DNA of 64,000 nt, taken from contig NZ_PNRE01000059.1 in assembly GCF_002879645.1 (NCBI RefSeq), forward strand, positions 1 through 64,000, in the 5' to 3' direction. The position numbers and the translations under genes were made by a program. The notes below the pieces were generated by a model that was not told where the DNA came from, searched no databases, and saw only the letters and a list, made by a program, of their open reading frames with translations. This DNA comes from Halomonas heilongjiangensis (lineage in GTDB: Bacteria; Pseudomonadota; Gammaproteobacteria; Pseudomonadales; Halomonadaceae). This document shows positions 15,815 through 24,264 of this stretch, one piece after another (position 1 is the stretch's first letter; every line of letters begins with the position of its first letter).

Positions 15815-16411
15815 CTATCGCATCAGGCTGACCCGTCTTCCGCTGCGCTGGATGCGGCCTTCCCGCTCGAGCCGCGCGAGGGTGCGGTAGAGGGCTTCGT
15901 GGGTCAGGCCGAGCTCCGATGCCAGCTGCTTCCAACTCTGGTCGATATCGAGGACATCGCTGCCGCTCGGCAGATGCAGGCGAAGGTAGGCCAGGACCCG
16001 GTCGGCCGCGGTGTGCAGGCTGAGGATCTCGGCACGCGAGCGGGCGGCCTGCACCTGGCCGGCGAGGTGGCGGGTGAAGCGCAAGGCGTGCTCGGGCCTG
16101 GTGCCGAGGGCGGCGAGAATCGCGCCTTTCGGATAGGCCCGCACCCGGGTCGCCGTCTCGGCGACGGCATCGCAGTGATAGCGTTCGGCGAACAGTGACG
16201 GCTCGGCAAAGGCCTCCCCCGCGGCGGCGCGATGAAGGGTCACCTCGGCACCGGCACTGCCCGGCCGCACCAGGCGCAAGCGTCCGGCGACGATGACGTA
16301 AAGCGCCGTGACCCGGTCACCGGCGCGAAAGAGGGTCTCGCCGGCCTCCAGCGTCCGGCTGGTGCCGGGGCGTGCCACGAGCGCCTCGAGAATCTCGGCG
16401 ATGGTCGTCAT
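15815..16411 (-). CDS. Crp/Fnr-family transcriptional regulator
   Basis: A 198-residue regulator with an N-terminal cyclic-nucleotide-binding-like barrel (LEAGETLFRAGDRVTALYVIVAGRLRL split over two strands) and a C-terminal winged helix (SWKQLASELGLTHEALYRTL, LEREGRIQRSGRRVSL). The barrel lacks the cysteine set of oxygen-sensing Fnr. The ATG at 16409-16411 opens directly into the domain; an in-frame ATG 21 bases upstream adds a poorly conserved tail. The MITE-like element at 16467-16605 starts 56 bases upstream and may affect its promoter. Confidence 0.86.
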   Translation of the reverse strand: MTTIAEILEALVARPGTSRTLEAGETLFRAGDRVTALYVIVAGRLRLVRPGSAGAEVTLHRAAAGEAFAEPSLFAERYHCDAVAETATRVRAYPKGAILAALGTRPEHALRFTRHLAGQVQAARSRAEILSLHTAADRVLAYLRLHLPSGSDVLDIDQSWKQLASELGLTHEALYRTLARLEREGRIQRSGRRVSLMR

Positions 16412-16466
16412 GGAGTGTCCGTATGATCGCAATCATATGAAGTGGGGCGCCGCGAGGTCAGTCTAA

Positions 16467-16605
16467 GCTTTGTCTGAAAAATCGGCGAGCGATGATCAGA
16501 CAAGGCAAAAATCGACGAAAGGACGGAGTTTACGAGCTGTAAATGAGGTCTTTGAGCCGATTTTTAACGCCGTATGGACGAGCGCAGGCAGTTTTCAGAC
16601 AAAGC
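16467..16605. mobile_element. MITE-like element with 14-base terminal inverted repeats
   Basis: A 139-base element bounded by a perfect inverted repeat: GCTTTGTCTGAAAA at 16467-16480 and TTTTCAGACAAAGC at 16592-16605. The interior is less GC-rich than the genome around it and codes for nothing convincing. It fills most of the gap between the Crp gene and the Spy-like gene. No transposase is near, so it would depend on one elsewhere. Target-site duplication is not clear. The call rests on the repeat ends and on the composition change. Confidence 0.65.
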
Positions 16606-16638
16606 GTAGTCGTAACGGCAATCCAAGGGGACCCCAGT

Positions 16639-17196
16639 ATGAAGATCGCAGTTGCAACACTCCTGTTCCTGTCGTTGACGATGCAGGCAAGCGCCGAGGC
16701 GCCGAGCCACGCCCCCGGGGAGCATTCGCCCTACGCGGGCAGGCAGCGGCAGGAGCTCGGGGCGCTGACGGACGCACAGCTCGACGACTTGCGCGTCGGG
16801 CGGGGCATGTCGTTTGCCTTGCCGGCGGAACTCAACGGCTATCCCGGCCCCAGCCATGTCCTGGAGCTGGCCGAGGGACTGGAGCTGACCCCGGCGCAGC
16901 GACGCCGGACCGAGGCGCTGTTCGCGGAGATGCAGGCCGAGGCCGTGAGGCTGGGCGAGCGCCTCATCGACAGCGAGCGTGCGCTCGAGGCGCTGTTTGC
17001 CGATGGCCGGGCGGAGCCGCAATCCGTCATGCGGGCGACCACCGAAGCCGCTCGCCTCCGGGGAGAACTACGCGCCACACACCTGACCTACCACCTCGAG
17101 ATGAAGCAGGTACTCACCGCAGCGCAGGTCGCGCGCTACAGCCACCTCCGTGGTTATGGCCGGGACCATGACTCGCGGAGCGGTTTCACGAAATAA
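16639..17196 (+). CDS. Spy/CpxP-like periplasmic protein
   Basis: A 185-residue exported helical protein. A signal peptide covers about residues 1-19 (MKIAVATLLFLSLTMQASA). The mature part is rich in Arg/Glu helices with two LTxxQ-type motifs, LELTPAQRRR and MKQVLTAAQVARY, the sign of the Spy/CpxP/heavy-metal-resistance family. Such proteins act as periplasmic chaperones or metal/stress sensors. The ATG is chosen for the signal peptide; upstream in-frame codons lie within the repeat element. No two-component partner is adjacent. Confidence 0.7.
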   Translation: MKIAVATLLFLSLTMQASAEAPSHAPGEHSPYAGRQRQELGALTDAQLDDLRVGRGMSFALPAELNGYPGPSHVLELAEGLELTPAQRRRTEALFAEMQAEAVRLGERLIDSERALEALFADGRAEPQSVMRATTEAARLRGELRATHLTYHLEMKQVLTAAQVARYSHLRGYGRDHDSRSGFTK

Positions 17197-17269
17197 TTAG
17201 TCAGTCAATAACGGCGCATGGAGCCCGTCGCGTTAGGGGGGCGAACATCGCTTGTCGAGGGAATGAGAC

Positions 17270-17707
17270 ATGAAAAGGCGTTTCGCCACCTTGTTGGGAT
17301 CGTTGGCCATCGTCCTGGCGGGCTGTGCCGGCATGGAGAGTCCGATGACGCATGATGAGCCACTGGAGAACACCTACTGGAAGCTGACCCGAGTCGGCGA
17401 TGTCGCGGCCGAGGCGGTGGACAACCAGCGCGAGGCGCATTTCGTGCTGCACGCCGAGGAGAGCCGCGTGGCGGGCTCCACCGGTTGCAATCGCCTGGCG
17501 GGCAGCTACCGGTTGGAGAACGACTCCCTCCGTTTCGGCCCCTTGGCCACCACGCGCATGGCCTGCCCGGAGGGAGCCGAGACCGAGCAGGCCTTCCTCA
17601 CGGCGTTGGAAGCGGCAGCGAGCTGGCAGGTCGAAGGCCAGGCGCTGACCCTCAAGGACGAGGCCGGTGCCGCCGTGGCGCACTTCGAGGCGGTGCATCT
17701 CTACTGA
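17270..17707 (+). CDS. META-domain (HslJ-like) lipoprotein
   Basis: A 145-residue lipoprotein with lipobox VLAGC (Cys19). The META domain follows: LENTYWKLTRVGD, GSTGCNRLAGSYRLE and RMACPEGAETEQAFLTAL. The pair of conserved cysteines (STGC and MAC) is present. Homologues are linked to heat and novobiocin tolerance; the molecular role is not known. A short gap follows the Spy-like gene, so both envelope proteins may be co-expressed. Confidence 0.88.
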   Translation: MKRRFATLLGSLAIVLAGCAGMESPMTHDEPLENTYWKLTRVGDVAAEAVDNQREAHFVLHAEESRVAGSTGCNRLAGSYRLENDSLRFGPLATTRMACPEGAETEQAFLTALEAAASWQVEGQALTLKDEAGAAVAHFEAVHLY

Positions 17708-17725
17708 GCGGCGCTGGCCTCGCCG

Positions 17726-18286
17726 CTATCGAACTGCTCGGCCGTGATCCCAGCCCGGCTCGACGATCGAGCGCACGAAATCCCCCTTGGCACGGGTGTA
17801 GGCCTCGCGATCTTCCCGGTGGCAGGAGGCCAGCTCGCGCTTGAGGGCGGCGTAGCGTACGGCCAGCGCCGCATCGCTGCGCAGGGTGTCGCGAAAGGCC
17901 AGCCGCTTGCGCCACAGGTCGCCGTCGTAGACCACCACGTGCAGGTGGTGGGTGCGCTGGCCGTGGGCGTGGCGCATGAACCAGCGGCGGTCGCTCAGAG
18001 TGGCGTTGAACTCGACCGAGGTCACGTAGCCGAAACCGAGCAGTGGCTCGAACAGGGCGTCGGCGACGGCCATGGAGGCAACGCCGGCCATGACGTCGAT
18101 GATGGGCTTGGCCGGCATGCCGGGAATGGCGGTACTGCCGATGTGTTGCACGTCGAGTAGCTCGGCGGGGAAGCGCCGCAGCAGGCGGCCGCACTCGGCG
18201 TCGAAACGTGTCGGCCAGGCGGGATCGTAGTCTACCAGGCGCACCGGCTCATCAATGGCCTGCTGCAGCGACTGGGCTTCGTTCAT
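17726..18286 (-). CDS. GrpB/UPF0157 family protein (nucleotidyltransferase fold)
   Basis: A 186-residue protein of the GrpB family. It contains VRLVDYDPAWPTRFDAE, the GS-T loop VQHIGSTAIPGMPAKPIIDVM and HHLHVV, as in the family, which shares the minimal nucleotidyltransferase fold. The function is not established. The ATG at 18284-18286 lies 35 bases inside the end of the AraC-type gene, in another frame, so the two are probably co-transcribed and coupled. Confidence 0.88.
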   Translation of the reverse strand: MNEAQSLQQAIDEPVRLVDYDPAWPTRFDAECGRLLRRFPAELLDVQHIGSTAIPGMPAKPIIDVMAGVASMAVADALFEPLLGFGYVTSVEFNATLSDRRWFMRHAHGQRTHHLHVVVYDGDLWRKRLAFRDTLRSDAALAVRYAALKRELASCHREDREAYTRAKGDFVRSIVEPGWDHGRAVR

Positions 18287-19280
18287 CGGGGCTCCTGGAA
18301 GCTGGGGCGTTCGAGATCTCATCCGCGCTGGCTTCGCGCTGCTGGCGCAGGGTGCCGGGCGGGTAGCCATGGATGCGCTTGAAGGCGCGGCTGAAGGCGG
18401 CCGCGCTGCCGTAGCCCAGGCGATAGGCCACGCTCTCGATCGGCTGTCTTTCCCTGCCGATCCACTGGACGGCCAGGCGCATGCGCAGCTCGGTCATGTA
18501 GCGGTGCGGCGTCATCCCCGTTACCGCCAGGAAGCGTTCGGCGAATACCGAGCGTGAGCTGCCCATTTCCGCGGCGAGTTCGGCCACCGTCCAGTGCCGT
18601 CCCGGGTCACGATGCAGCGCGGCGATGACGCGGCCCAGGCGCGGGTCGCGCAGGGCCTCGATCCAGCCCGTCGCATCGCCGCAGCCGCACTCCACCCAGC
18701 CGCGCACGATGAAGGCGGACACCACGTCGGCGAGCCGCGCCAGGATGGCGGCGAAGCCCGCGCGTTCCGTTCGCGCCTCGCGTTCCATCGCCTCCAGCAT
18801 GGGCAGGATCTCGGGGTGCCGCTCCAGCAGGGTGCCGACGTACAGCACCTCGGGCATCAGCGCGACCAGGGCGTGCATGCTGCCCAGGTCGAACTCCATG
18901 CAGCCGCTGAAGGTCAGGGCGCCGTCGAGGATGCAACCCTGCGGGCAGGCACGGATCGCGCTGACCGCCTCGCACAGCTTGGCGCTTTCGAAGGCGGTGA
19001 TGTCCTGTGCCGGCTGGTCGGGCGCGGAGAGCAGGGCGTGGGAGCCGCCGCGCGGCAGCAGCAGGGCATCGCCCGTCGAGAGGGTGTGAATGCTGCCGCT
19101 TGGGCTGCGCAGGTAGACGGGGCCGCGTGCCACGAAGTGGAACTGGGCCCAGCCCTCCACCTTGCCGAACTCGACCCCCAGGGGCGGCGAGAGCTGGATG
19201 CGGCGATAGGCGATACCGCGCAGCCGCATGCCGAGCAGTAGCTCGCTGACCAGGTCGCTGGCCAGTTCCGGCTTTGGCAT
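18252..19280 (-). CDS. AraC-family regulator with cupin_6 sensor domain
   Basis: A 342-residue regulator. The N-terminal half is a cupin-type sensor (GWAQFHFVARGPVYL, LLLPRGGSHALL). The C-terminal part holds the double helix-turn-helix: WTVAELAAEMGSSRSVFAERF and SVAYRLGYGSAAAFSRAFKR. It has a run of cysteines (ACPQGC and VECGCGD) that may bind metal or sense redox. It is divergent from the efflux gene at 19432, which is the likely target; AraC/MFS pairs of this kind are common. Its 3' end overlaps GrpB. Confidence 0.9.
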   Translation of the reverse strand: MPKPELASDLVSELLLGMRLRGIAYRRIQLSPPLGVEFGKVEGWAQFHFVARGPVYLRSPSGSIHTLSTGDALLLPRGGSHALLSAPDQPAQDITAFESAKLCEAVSAIRACPQGCILDGALTFSGCMEFDLGSMHALVALMPEVLYVGTLLERHPEILPMLEAMEREARTERAGFAAILARLADVVSAFIVRGWVECGCGDATGWIEALRDPRLGRVIAALHRDPGRHWTVAELAAEMGSSRSVFAERFLAVTGMTPHRYMTELRMRLAVQWIGRERQPIESVAYRLGYGSAAAFSRAFKRIHGYPPGTLRQQREASADEISNAPASRSPDERSPVAAAGH

Positions 19281-19431
19281 CTCACACTCCTCATGTTCGT
19301 CATATCGCTTCGCTTATATCCGATTCGGACGAATGATCAAGCATTCAAGAGCATTTAATATAGAACGTCCGAGATGGCCCCTCTAGTCTTCTCGTTCCTG
19401 ACGAACGCTTCTCTAGGAAAGGAGAACGAGC

Positions 19432-20610
19432 ATGAACGAGTTGGCACAGCGGGCCAGGCCCGCTTGGGGGGCAGTCGTTTCGATGGCCCTCGGGGTGTTC
19501 GGGCTGGTAACGGCGGAATTCCTGCCCGCCAGCCTGCTCACGCCCATGGCGGCGGACCTGGGCGTGACCGAGGGCATGGCGGGCCAGGCGGTAACGGTCA
19601 CCGCCGCGGTCGCGCTGCTGACCAGCCTGCTGATTTCCACCGTCACCCGGCGTATCGACCGGCGCCATGTCCTGCTGGGCTTCTCGATGCTGCTGGTGGC
19701 CTCGAACCTGCTGGTGGCTTTTGCCCCCAACCTGACGATCCTGCTCCTCGGGCGCGTGCTGCTGGGGCTGGCCCTGGGCGGGTTCTGGACCATGTCGATC
19801 GCCACCATGATGCGCCTGGTGCCCGAGGACCTGGTGCCGCGGGGGCTTTCGATCATGTTCAGCGGGGTTTCCGCGGCGACCATCGCCGCGGCACCACTGG
19901 GCAGCTACTTCGGCGATCTACTCGGTTGGCGCGACGTGTTCCGCATGGCAGCGCTGCTGGGGCTACTGGCGCTGGTGGTGCAGTTCATGACCCTACCGCG
20001 CCTGGCGCCGACTGGCCAGACGCGCCTGCGCACCCTGTTCGACGTGCTGATGCGGCCGCGAATCGGCCTGGGCATGCTGGCCGCGGCCCTGGTCTTCACC
20101 GGCCACTTCGCCTTCTTCACCTATATTCGCCCGTTCCTCGAGACCGTGACCGGTGTCGGCGTGACCGGTGTGGCCACCATCCTGCTGGGCTTCGGTGTGG
20201 CCAACTTCGTGGGTAACTACCTGGGCGGCTGGATGGTCGAACGCAGCCTGCGCCTGACCATGATCGCGATGCCGCTGATGATGGGTACGCTCGGGGTGGC
20301 GCTGGTAGTGCTGGAAAGCACACCGGCCACCGATGCCGCGCTGGTGGCGATGTGGGGGCTGGCCTTCGGCGCCATTCCCGTCGCCTGGTCGACCTGGCTC
20401 ACCCGTACGGTGCCCGACGAGGCCGAAAGTGCCAGCGGCCTACTGGTGGCGGCCATCAACCTGGCGATCGCTACCGGTGCCGCCGTGGGCGGCCTCATCT
20501 TCGACCTGGGCGGCGCCCTCAACGTGTTCGCCGTCAGCGGCGCCGTGCTGCTGCTGGCCGCGCTGATGATCCTGATGGGCATCCGCACGCGGCCACTGGC
20601 CACGGCGTGA
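19432..20610 (+). CDS. MFS efflux transporter, NepI/AraJ-like
   Basis: A 392-residue, 12-span major facilitator protein of the drug:H+ antiporter-1 group. Segments GVFGLVTAEFLPASLLTPMA, RRIDRRHVLLGFS (loop 2-3) and LLLGRVLLGLALGGFWTM are typical of NepI (purine nucleoside efflux), AraJ and related exporters. The FGLVTAEFLPASLL start is especially NepI-like, but the substrate cannot be assigned. GAGAACGAGC precedes the start at an acceptable distance. It is divergent from the AraC gene and followed by a hairpin. Confidence 0.87.
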   Translation: MNELAQRARPAWGAVVSMALGVFGLVTAEFLPASLLTPMAADLGVTEGMAGQAVTVTAAVALLTSLLISTVTRRIDRRHVLLGFSMLLVASNLLVAFAPNLTILLLGRVLLGLALGGFWTMSIATMMRLVPEDLVPRGLSIMFSGVSAATIAAAPLGSYFGDLLGWRDVFRMAALLGLLALVVQFMTLPRLAPTGQTRLRTLFDVLMRPRIGLGMLAAALVFTGHFAFFTYIRPFLETVTGVGVTGVATILLGFGVANFVGNYLGGWMVERSLRLTMIAMPLMMGTLGVALVVLESTPATDAALVAMWGLAFGAIPVAWSTWLTRTVPDEAESASGLLVAAINLAIATGAAVGGLIFDLGGALNVFAVSGAVLLLAALMILMGIRTRPLATA

Positions 20611-20615
20611 ATCGC

Positions 20616-20639
20616 GCAGGCCCGCCGGCGCGGGCCTGC
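20616..20639. terminator. Hairpin between convergent MFS and racemase genes
   Basis: A nine-base stem, GCAGGCCCG and CGGGCCTGC, with a six-base loop, six bases after the MFS stop. It has no strong U-run, so it may be a bidirectional or Rho-assisted stop. Confidence 0.55.
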
Positions 20640-20687
20640 CTGCTTGCCATCACCGATCACCGTTAGCGCAGTGACATGTGAATGGGC

Positions 20688-21377
20688 TTACACGGCCAGG
20701 CGCACGGCTTCCTCGGCATGGATGGCGGTGGTGTCGTAGAGCGGCACCGGGGTATGGGCTTGCTGCACCAGTAGCGCGATCTCCGTGCAACCCAGGATCA
20801 CCGCCTCGGCGCCGCGGGCGTGCAGCGACGCGATGATCTCGAGGTAGTGCTGCCGCGATGCGTCGCGGACCTGGCCGAGACACAGCTCGGAGTAGATCAC
20901 CCGGTGCACGAGGGCCTGTTCCTGCGCGTTGGGCACGATGACGTCGATGCCGTAGCCGGCGGCGATTCTGCCCTTGTAGAAGTCCTGCTCCATGGTGAAG
21001 CGGGTGCCGAGCAGGCCGACGCGACGAATGCCGTCGCCGGCCAGGCGCTGTGCCGTGGCGTCGGCAATATGCAGCAGGGGAATGGAGATCGCCGCCTCGA
21101 TCTCGGGCGCGACCTTGTGCATGGTGTTGGTGCAGATCAACAGGAAGTCGGCGCCACCGGCTTCCACGCTGCGAGCGGCTCGGCTCAGGATCTCGGCGGT
21201 GGCGTCCCAGTCGCCGGCGTGCTGCAGCCGTTCGATCTCGGCGAAATCCACGCTGTACAGGCAGAGCTTCGCCGAGTGCAGCCCGCCCAGGGCGGCTTTC
21301 ACGCCTTCGTTGAGTGCGTGGTAGTAGCTGGCGGTGGACTCCCAGCTCATGCCGCCGAGCAGGCCAATGGTCTTCAT
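20688..21377 (-). CDS. Aspartate/glutamate racemase family protein
   Basis: A 229-residue cofactor-independent amino acid racemase of the YgeA/aspartate racemase type. The two catalytic cysteines are present: Cys82 in LLICTNTMHK and Cys197 in ILGCTEIALL. MKTIGLLGGMSWESTASYYH is the family start. It likely interconverts D- and L-forms of an acidic or other amino acid in the cytoplasm. It lies 19 bases before a leftward VOC gene but reads the same way, so both could share a transcript. Confidence 0.9.
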   Translation of the reverse strand: MKTIGLLGGMSWESTASYYHALNEGVKAALGGLHSAKLCLYSVDFAEIERLQHAGDWDATAEILSRAARSVEAGGADFLLICTNTMHKVAPEIEAAISIPLLHIADATAQRLAGDGIRRVGLLGTRFTMEQDFYKGRIAAGYGIDVIVPNAQEQALVHRVIYSELCLGQVRDASRQHYLEIIASLHARGAEAVILGCTEIALLVQQAHTPVPLYDTTAIHAEEAVRLAV

Positions 21378-21396
21378 GGCGATTCCGTGCTCCTCA

Positions 21397-21825
21397 TCAT
21401 TCCTCGATTTCCCAGACAGGGTTCCAGGCCACTTCCCACAGATGGCCGTCGGGGTCCTGGAAGTAACCGGCATAGCCGCCCCAGAAGGTCTCGTGGGCGG
21501 GCTTGGTGATCGTGGCGCCGGCGCTTGTCGCCTGCTCCATGACGCCATCGACCTCTTCCCGGGAGGCGACATTGTGTGCCAGGGTGAACTCGGTCGCGCT
21601 CGGTGCACCCATCGTCAGGTTCGCGTCATTGGCGATACAGCGACGCGGCCAGAGCCCGAGCTTCAGCCCGCCCTGCAGTTCGAAGAACGCCACGGCACCG
21701 TCGCCTTCCTCGAACTCCTCGCCGACGATGCCGGGCGTTTCCAGACCGAGGCCATCGCGATAGAAGCGCAGCGCGCGCTCCAGGTCGTCGACGCCCAACG
21801 TGATCAGCGTGATACGCGGTTGCAT
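21397..21825 (-). CDS. VOC (glyoxalase-fold) family protein
   Basis: A 142-residue protein with two beta-alpha-beta-beta-beta units: ITLITLGVDDLERALRFYRD and the C-terminal YAGYFQDPDGHLWEVAWNP. His/Glu metal positions of the fold are partly visible, but the exact set is uncertain. Such proteins include glyoxalases, fosfomycin or bleomycin resistance proteins and ring-cleaving dioxygenases; nothing nearby identifies the substrate. Confidence 0.88.
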   Translation of the reverse strand: MQPRITLITLGVDDLERALRFYRDGLGLETPGIVGEEFEEGDGAVAFFELQGGLKLGLWPRRCIANDANLTMGAPSATEFTLAHNVASREEVDGVMEQATSAGATITKPAHETFWGGYAGYFQDPDGHLWEVAWNPVWEIEE

Positions 21826-21930
21826 GCGGTGCTACCCCCGTTCGTGGCAAATCATCCCCGGGCAAACCCCGGTGAGGTGGCATTCAGGGTAGATCAAGTT
21901 GTCGCCGCGGGCAGTGCTCGGGGCGTGCGT

Positions 21931-22641
21931 TCACGACCCGTACTCGTCGTGGCGACGGTTCCACGCATACGGCGGCGTCTGGGGCCAGCCCGCGGGCGAG
22001 TCCTCCCAGGTCTCCTGGCGACCGTAGGGGGTCAGGTCCAGGTAGGTCCAGTGGCTGCCCAGGTATTCGACGCCGCGTTTGCCGGTGAAGTAGGTGCGGA
22101 AGATCCGTTCGCCGTCGCGCAGGAAGACGCTGACCCCGTGTCGTTCGCCGCGGTCGGTGTCCGGGGCGCAGCAGTCCTGGCTCGTCACGCCCATGTCGAG
22201 GTTGAAGTCGCTGCCCAGGGAGGAGACCCAGGGCAAATGCCGCCAGCCCATGCGCGCCCGGTAGCGCTCGAGCTGTTCCAGGGGGGCGCGCGAGACCAGC
22301 ACCAGCGAGGTGTCGCGGGCGTGCAGGTGGGCGGGATGGCTCATGGCGTCGACGACCCAGGAGCAGCCGTCGCAGCCGGCCTCCCAGTCGGGGCCGAACA
22401 TGAAGTGATAAACAATCAGCTGGCGACGCCCTTCGAACAGGTCGAGGAGACTCGCGGTGCCCGCCGGCCCCTCGAAGGTGTACGCCTTCGTCACCTCGAC
22501 CATCGGCAGCCGGCGGCGCTCGGCGTTCAACCGGTCGCGTTCGCGGGTCAGCGCCTTTTCCCTGGCGATCTGTTGCTCTAATGCGGCCTGCCACTCGTCC
22601 ATCGAGACGATGGGGGGCAGGGGCGTGCGGGAATCGTTCAC
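21931..22641 (-). CDS. DUF899 family thioredoxin-like protein (copy 1 of 3)
   Basis: A 236-residue protein of the DUF899 family. It has REKALTRERDRLNAERRRLP, the thioredoxin-fold strand [20 protein letters not shown] with a C-x-x-C-like pair, LVLVSRAPLEQLERYR and LPWVSSLGSDFN. The biochemical role is not established. The start is GTG; GGGAGG upstream is well placed. Two more members lie at 39766 and 41040, each near a VOC gene. It is followed upstream (right) by the SRPBCC gene, also leftward. Confidence 0.9.
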   Translation of the reverse strand: MNDSRTPLPPIVSMDEWQAALEQQIAREKALTRERDRLNAERRRLPMVEVTKAYTFEGPAGTASLLDLFEGRRQLIVYHFMFGPDWEAGCDGCSWVVDAMSHPAHLHARDTSLVLVSRAPLEQLERYRARMGWRHLPWVSSLGSDFNLDMGVTSQDCCAPDTDRGERHGVSVFLRDGERIFRTYFTGKRGVEYLGSHWTYLDLTPYGRQETWEDSPAGWPQTPPYAWNRRHDEYGS

Positions 22642-22674
22642 TGCTGGTTCCTCCCGTGACGTGGCAGTCGTCGA

Positions 22675-23136
22675 TCAATCCTTCGATTCACACCACTGTC
22701 TCAGCATGTCCAGGGTGACCCCCCAGGCATAGTTGCAGAAGCCCAGAAACTCGCTGTCTTCATTCCAGCCGGCGTGCCGGAAGTTCAGCACCGTCATTGG
22801 CTGGCCCGCGTTGTCCATGCCCAGCCAGTGGCCGGGGCTGGGTAGGGTGGCGAGTTCGAAGACGATGCGGGTGCCCGTCCAGGCGGAGGCGGGACTGGAC
22901 GCCGGGTGAGTGCTGATGATCTCCCACTCGATCCGCCGGTGGGGCGTGCGCTCCAGGACCTTCATCTGCACGTCGCCATGGGCCGGCCCCGGGCTGTGGG
23001 ACAACACCAGGCCCTCATCCGTCTCGCTGGTGGTGTGAGGCGCCCACCACTGGCCGAGACCTTCCGCGCTGGACAGTGCCGCGTACACCTTCTCCACCGG
23101 TGCATCTATCCATACCTGATGATGAAGCGTCGCCAT
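22675..23136 (-). CDS. SRPBCC (AHSA1-like) family protein
   Basis: A 153-residue START/SRPBCC-fold protein: VWIDAPVEKVYAALSSAEGLGQWW is the AHSA1-type opening. The fold makes a deep hydrophobic pocket for ligands; the role is unknown. It lies 13 bases after the VOC remnant and belongs to the leftward ArsR-headed run of genes. Confidence 0.88.
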   Translation of the reverse strand: MATLHHQVWIDAPVEKVYAALSSAEGLGQWWAPHTTSETDEGLVLSHSPGPAHGDVQMKVLERTPHRRIEWEIISTHPASSPASAWTGTRIVFELATLPSPGHWLGMDNAGQPMTVLNFRHAGWNEDSEFLGFCNYAWGVTLDMLRQWCESKD

Positions 23137-23149
23137 GGTGTGCCTCCGT

Positions 23150-23314
23150 TCAGGTCAGGTTGAGCTGCCACGATACGCCGAAGCGGTCGTTGAGCCAGGT
23201 GAAGCGGGTGCTGAACCCGTAGTCGTCGGGCGGCACCAGCACCTTGGCCTCCTCGGCGGTCCCACTCTCGGCGGTCTCATCGAACATCAGGTGCGTCGTG
23301 ACGTGATGTGCCAT
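23150..23314 (-). pseudogene. VOC/PhnB-like gene with an internal deletion
   Basis: A 54-codon reading frame that joins the beginning of a PhnB-type VOC protein (HVTTHLMFDETAESG) straight to its usual end (DDYGFSTRFTWLNDRFGVSW, then QLNL). Intact relatives in this window are about 144 residues, so roughly 80-90 residues are missing from the middle while the frame is kept. It overlaps the end of the upstream SRPBCC gene by 28 bases. A remnant is more likely than a working mini-protein, but translation is possible. Confidence 0.65.
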
Positions 23315-24264
23315 CGGTACTCCTCCTCCATGCGTTCGAACAACGGCCAGAAGGGCGGCGGCGTGCGGCCCTCCAGCACCTCGACCAGAATGGCGAGATG
23401 GGTATGCCAGCCGCCGGCCACGTCGACCAGGGTATCGACATCGCCCAGCCGGCGATGGGTCAGCACCAGCCGCACCCGGTTGCCTTCCTCGCTGAGCTCG
23501 AAGGTCACCTCGGACGGGCCCTCGCGACCGCCACCCCAGGTCATCACCAGCACATGGGGCGGCTCGAAGCGGCGAATCTCGTGCTGGGTGGTACAGCCAC
23601 CCTCGAAGTGACGGAGGCGATCCGGTGCGGGTGCCCGTTGCGGTGAGAGGCCGGCGTGGTCGAAATGCAGGGCGAAGGCGCTGCCCAGCCGAGGCGCCAT
23701 GCTGCCGGTGGCGAGCCACCGGGCGCGCTTGTCGGATTCGGTTAGATAGGCCCAGACCCGCTCGATGGGGCCGGGCAGCAGGCGCTCGAAGCGGATGCTG
23801 TCCGGCGCGAACAGCTGGCCGTGCTGCGACTGGCTGGCCAGGCCCCGGGCCATGCCTTCCAGCATCATGCCCCAGCCCTGCCGGGTGAGATCGGCATACT
23901 CGGCGAAGTCGGCTTCCATGCGATGGGTGATGGTGAGACGGGATCCCGTTTCCACGGGGGCGATATCGATCGTCACCAGATCCTCGCCATCCACGCCGTC
24001 GACGCACCAACTGAAGACCAGTCGCCTGGGCCGCTCGAGCTCGACATAGGTGCCCCAGTGCCGGGCGAGTTCGTCGCCGCGCTGTTGGTCGAGACGGAAG
24101 GTGCCACCCACGCGCGGGTCGATCTCGACGCGCACCATCTCGCCGAGCCCGGGGGCGAACCAGTGCCTGACCATCGCCGGGTCGAGCCAGGCGTCGAAGA
24201 GCCGCTCGGGGGACGCGGCGAAATCCCGGCTGATGCTGACCGAGATATGGTTATCGTCCGTCAT
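23287..24264 (-). CDS. Tandem SRPBCC (AHSA1-like) two-domain protein
   Basis: A 325-residue protein with two START-like domains in one chain. The first is ISVSISRDFAASPERLFDAW to about residue 145, and the second opens SIRFERLLPGPIERVWAYLT. AHSA1-type proteins are usually single; a fusion suggests two ligand pockets. The ATG lies 14 bases inside the 3' end of the ArsR gene, so translation is coupled. The ArsR-SRPBCC pair is a common bacterial module whose ligand is usually unknown. Confidence 0.88.
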   Translation of the reverse strand: MTDDNHISVSISRDFAASPERLFDAWLDPAMVRHWFAPGLGEMVRVEIDPRVGGTFRLDQQRGDELARHWGTYVELERPRRLVFSWCVDGVDGEDLVTIDIAPVETGSRLTITHRMEADFAEYADLTRQGWGMMLEGMARGLASQSQHGQLFAPDSIRFERLLPGPIERVWAYLTESDKRARWLATGSMAPRLGSAFALHFDHAGLSPQRAPAPDRLRHFEGGCTTQHEIRRFEPPHVLVMTWGGGREGPSEVTFELSEEGNRVRLVLTHRRLGDVDTLVDVAGGWHTHLAILVEVLEGRTPPPFWPLFERMEEEYRWHITSRRT

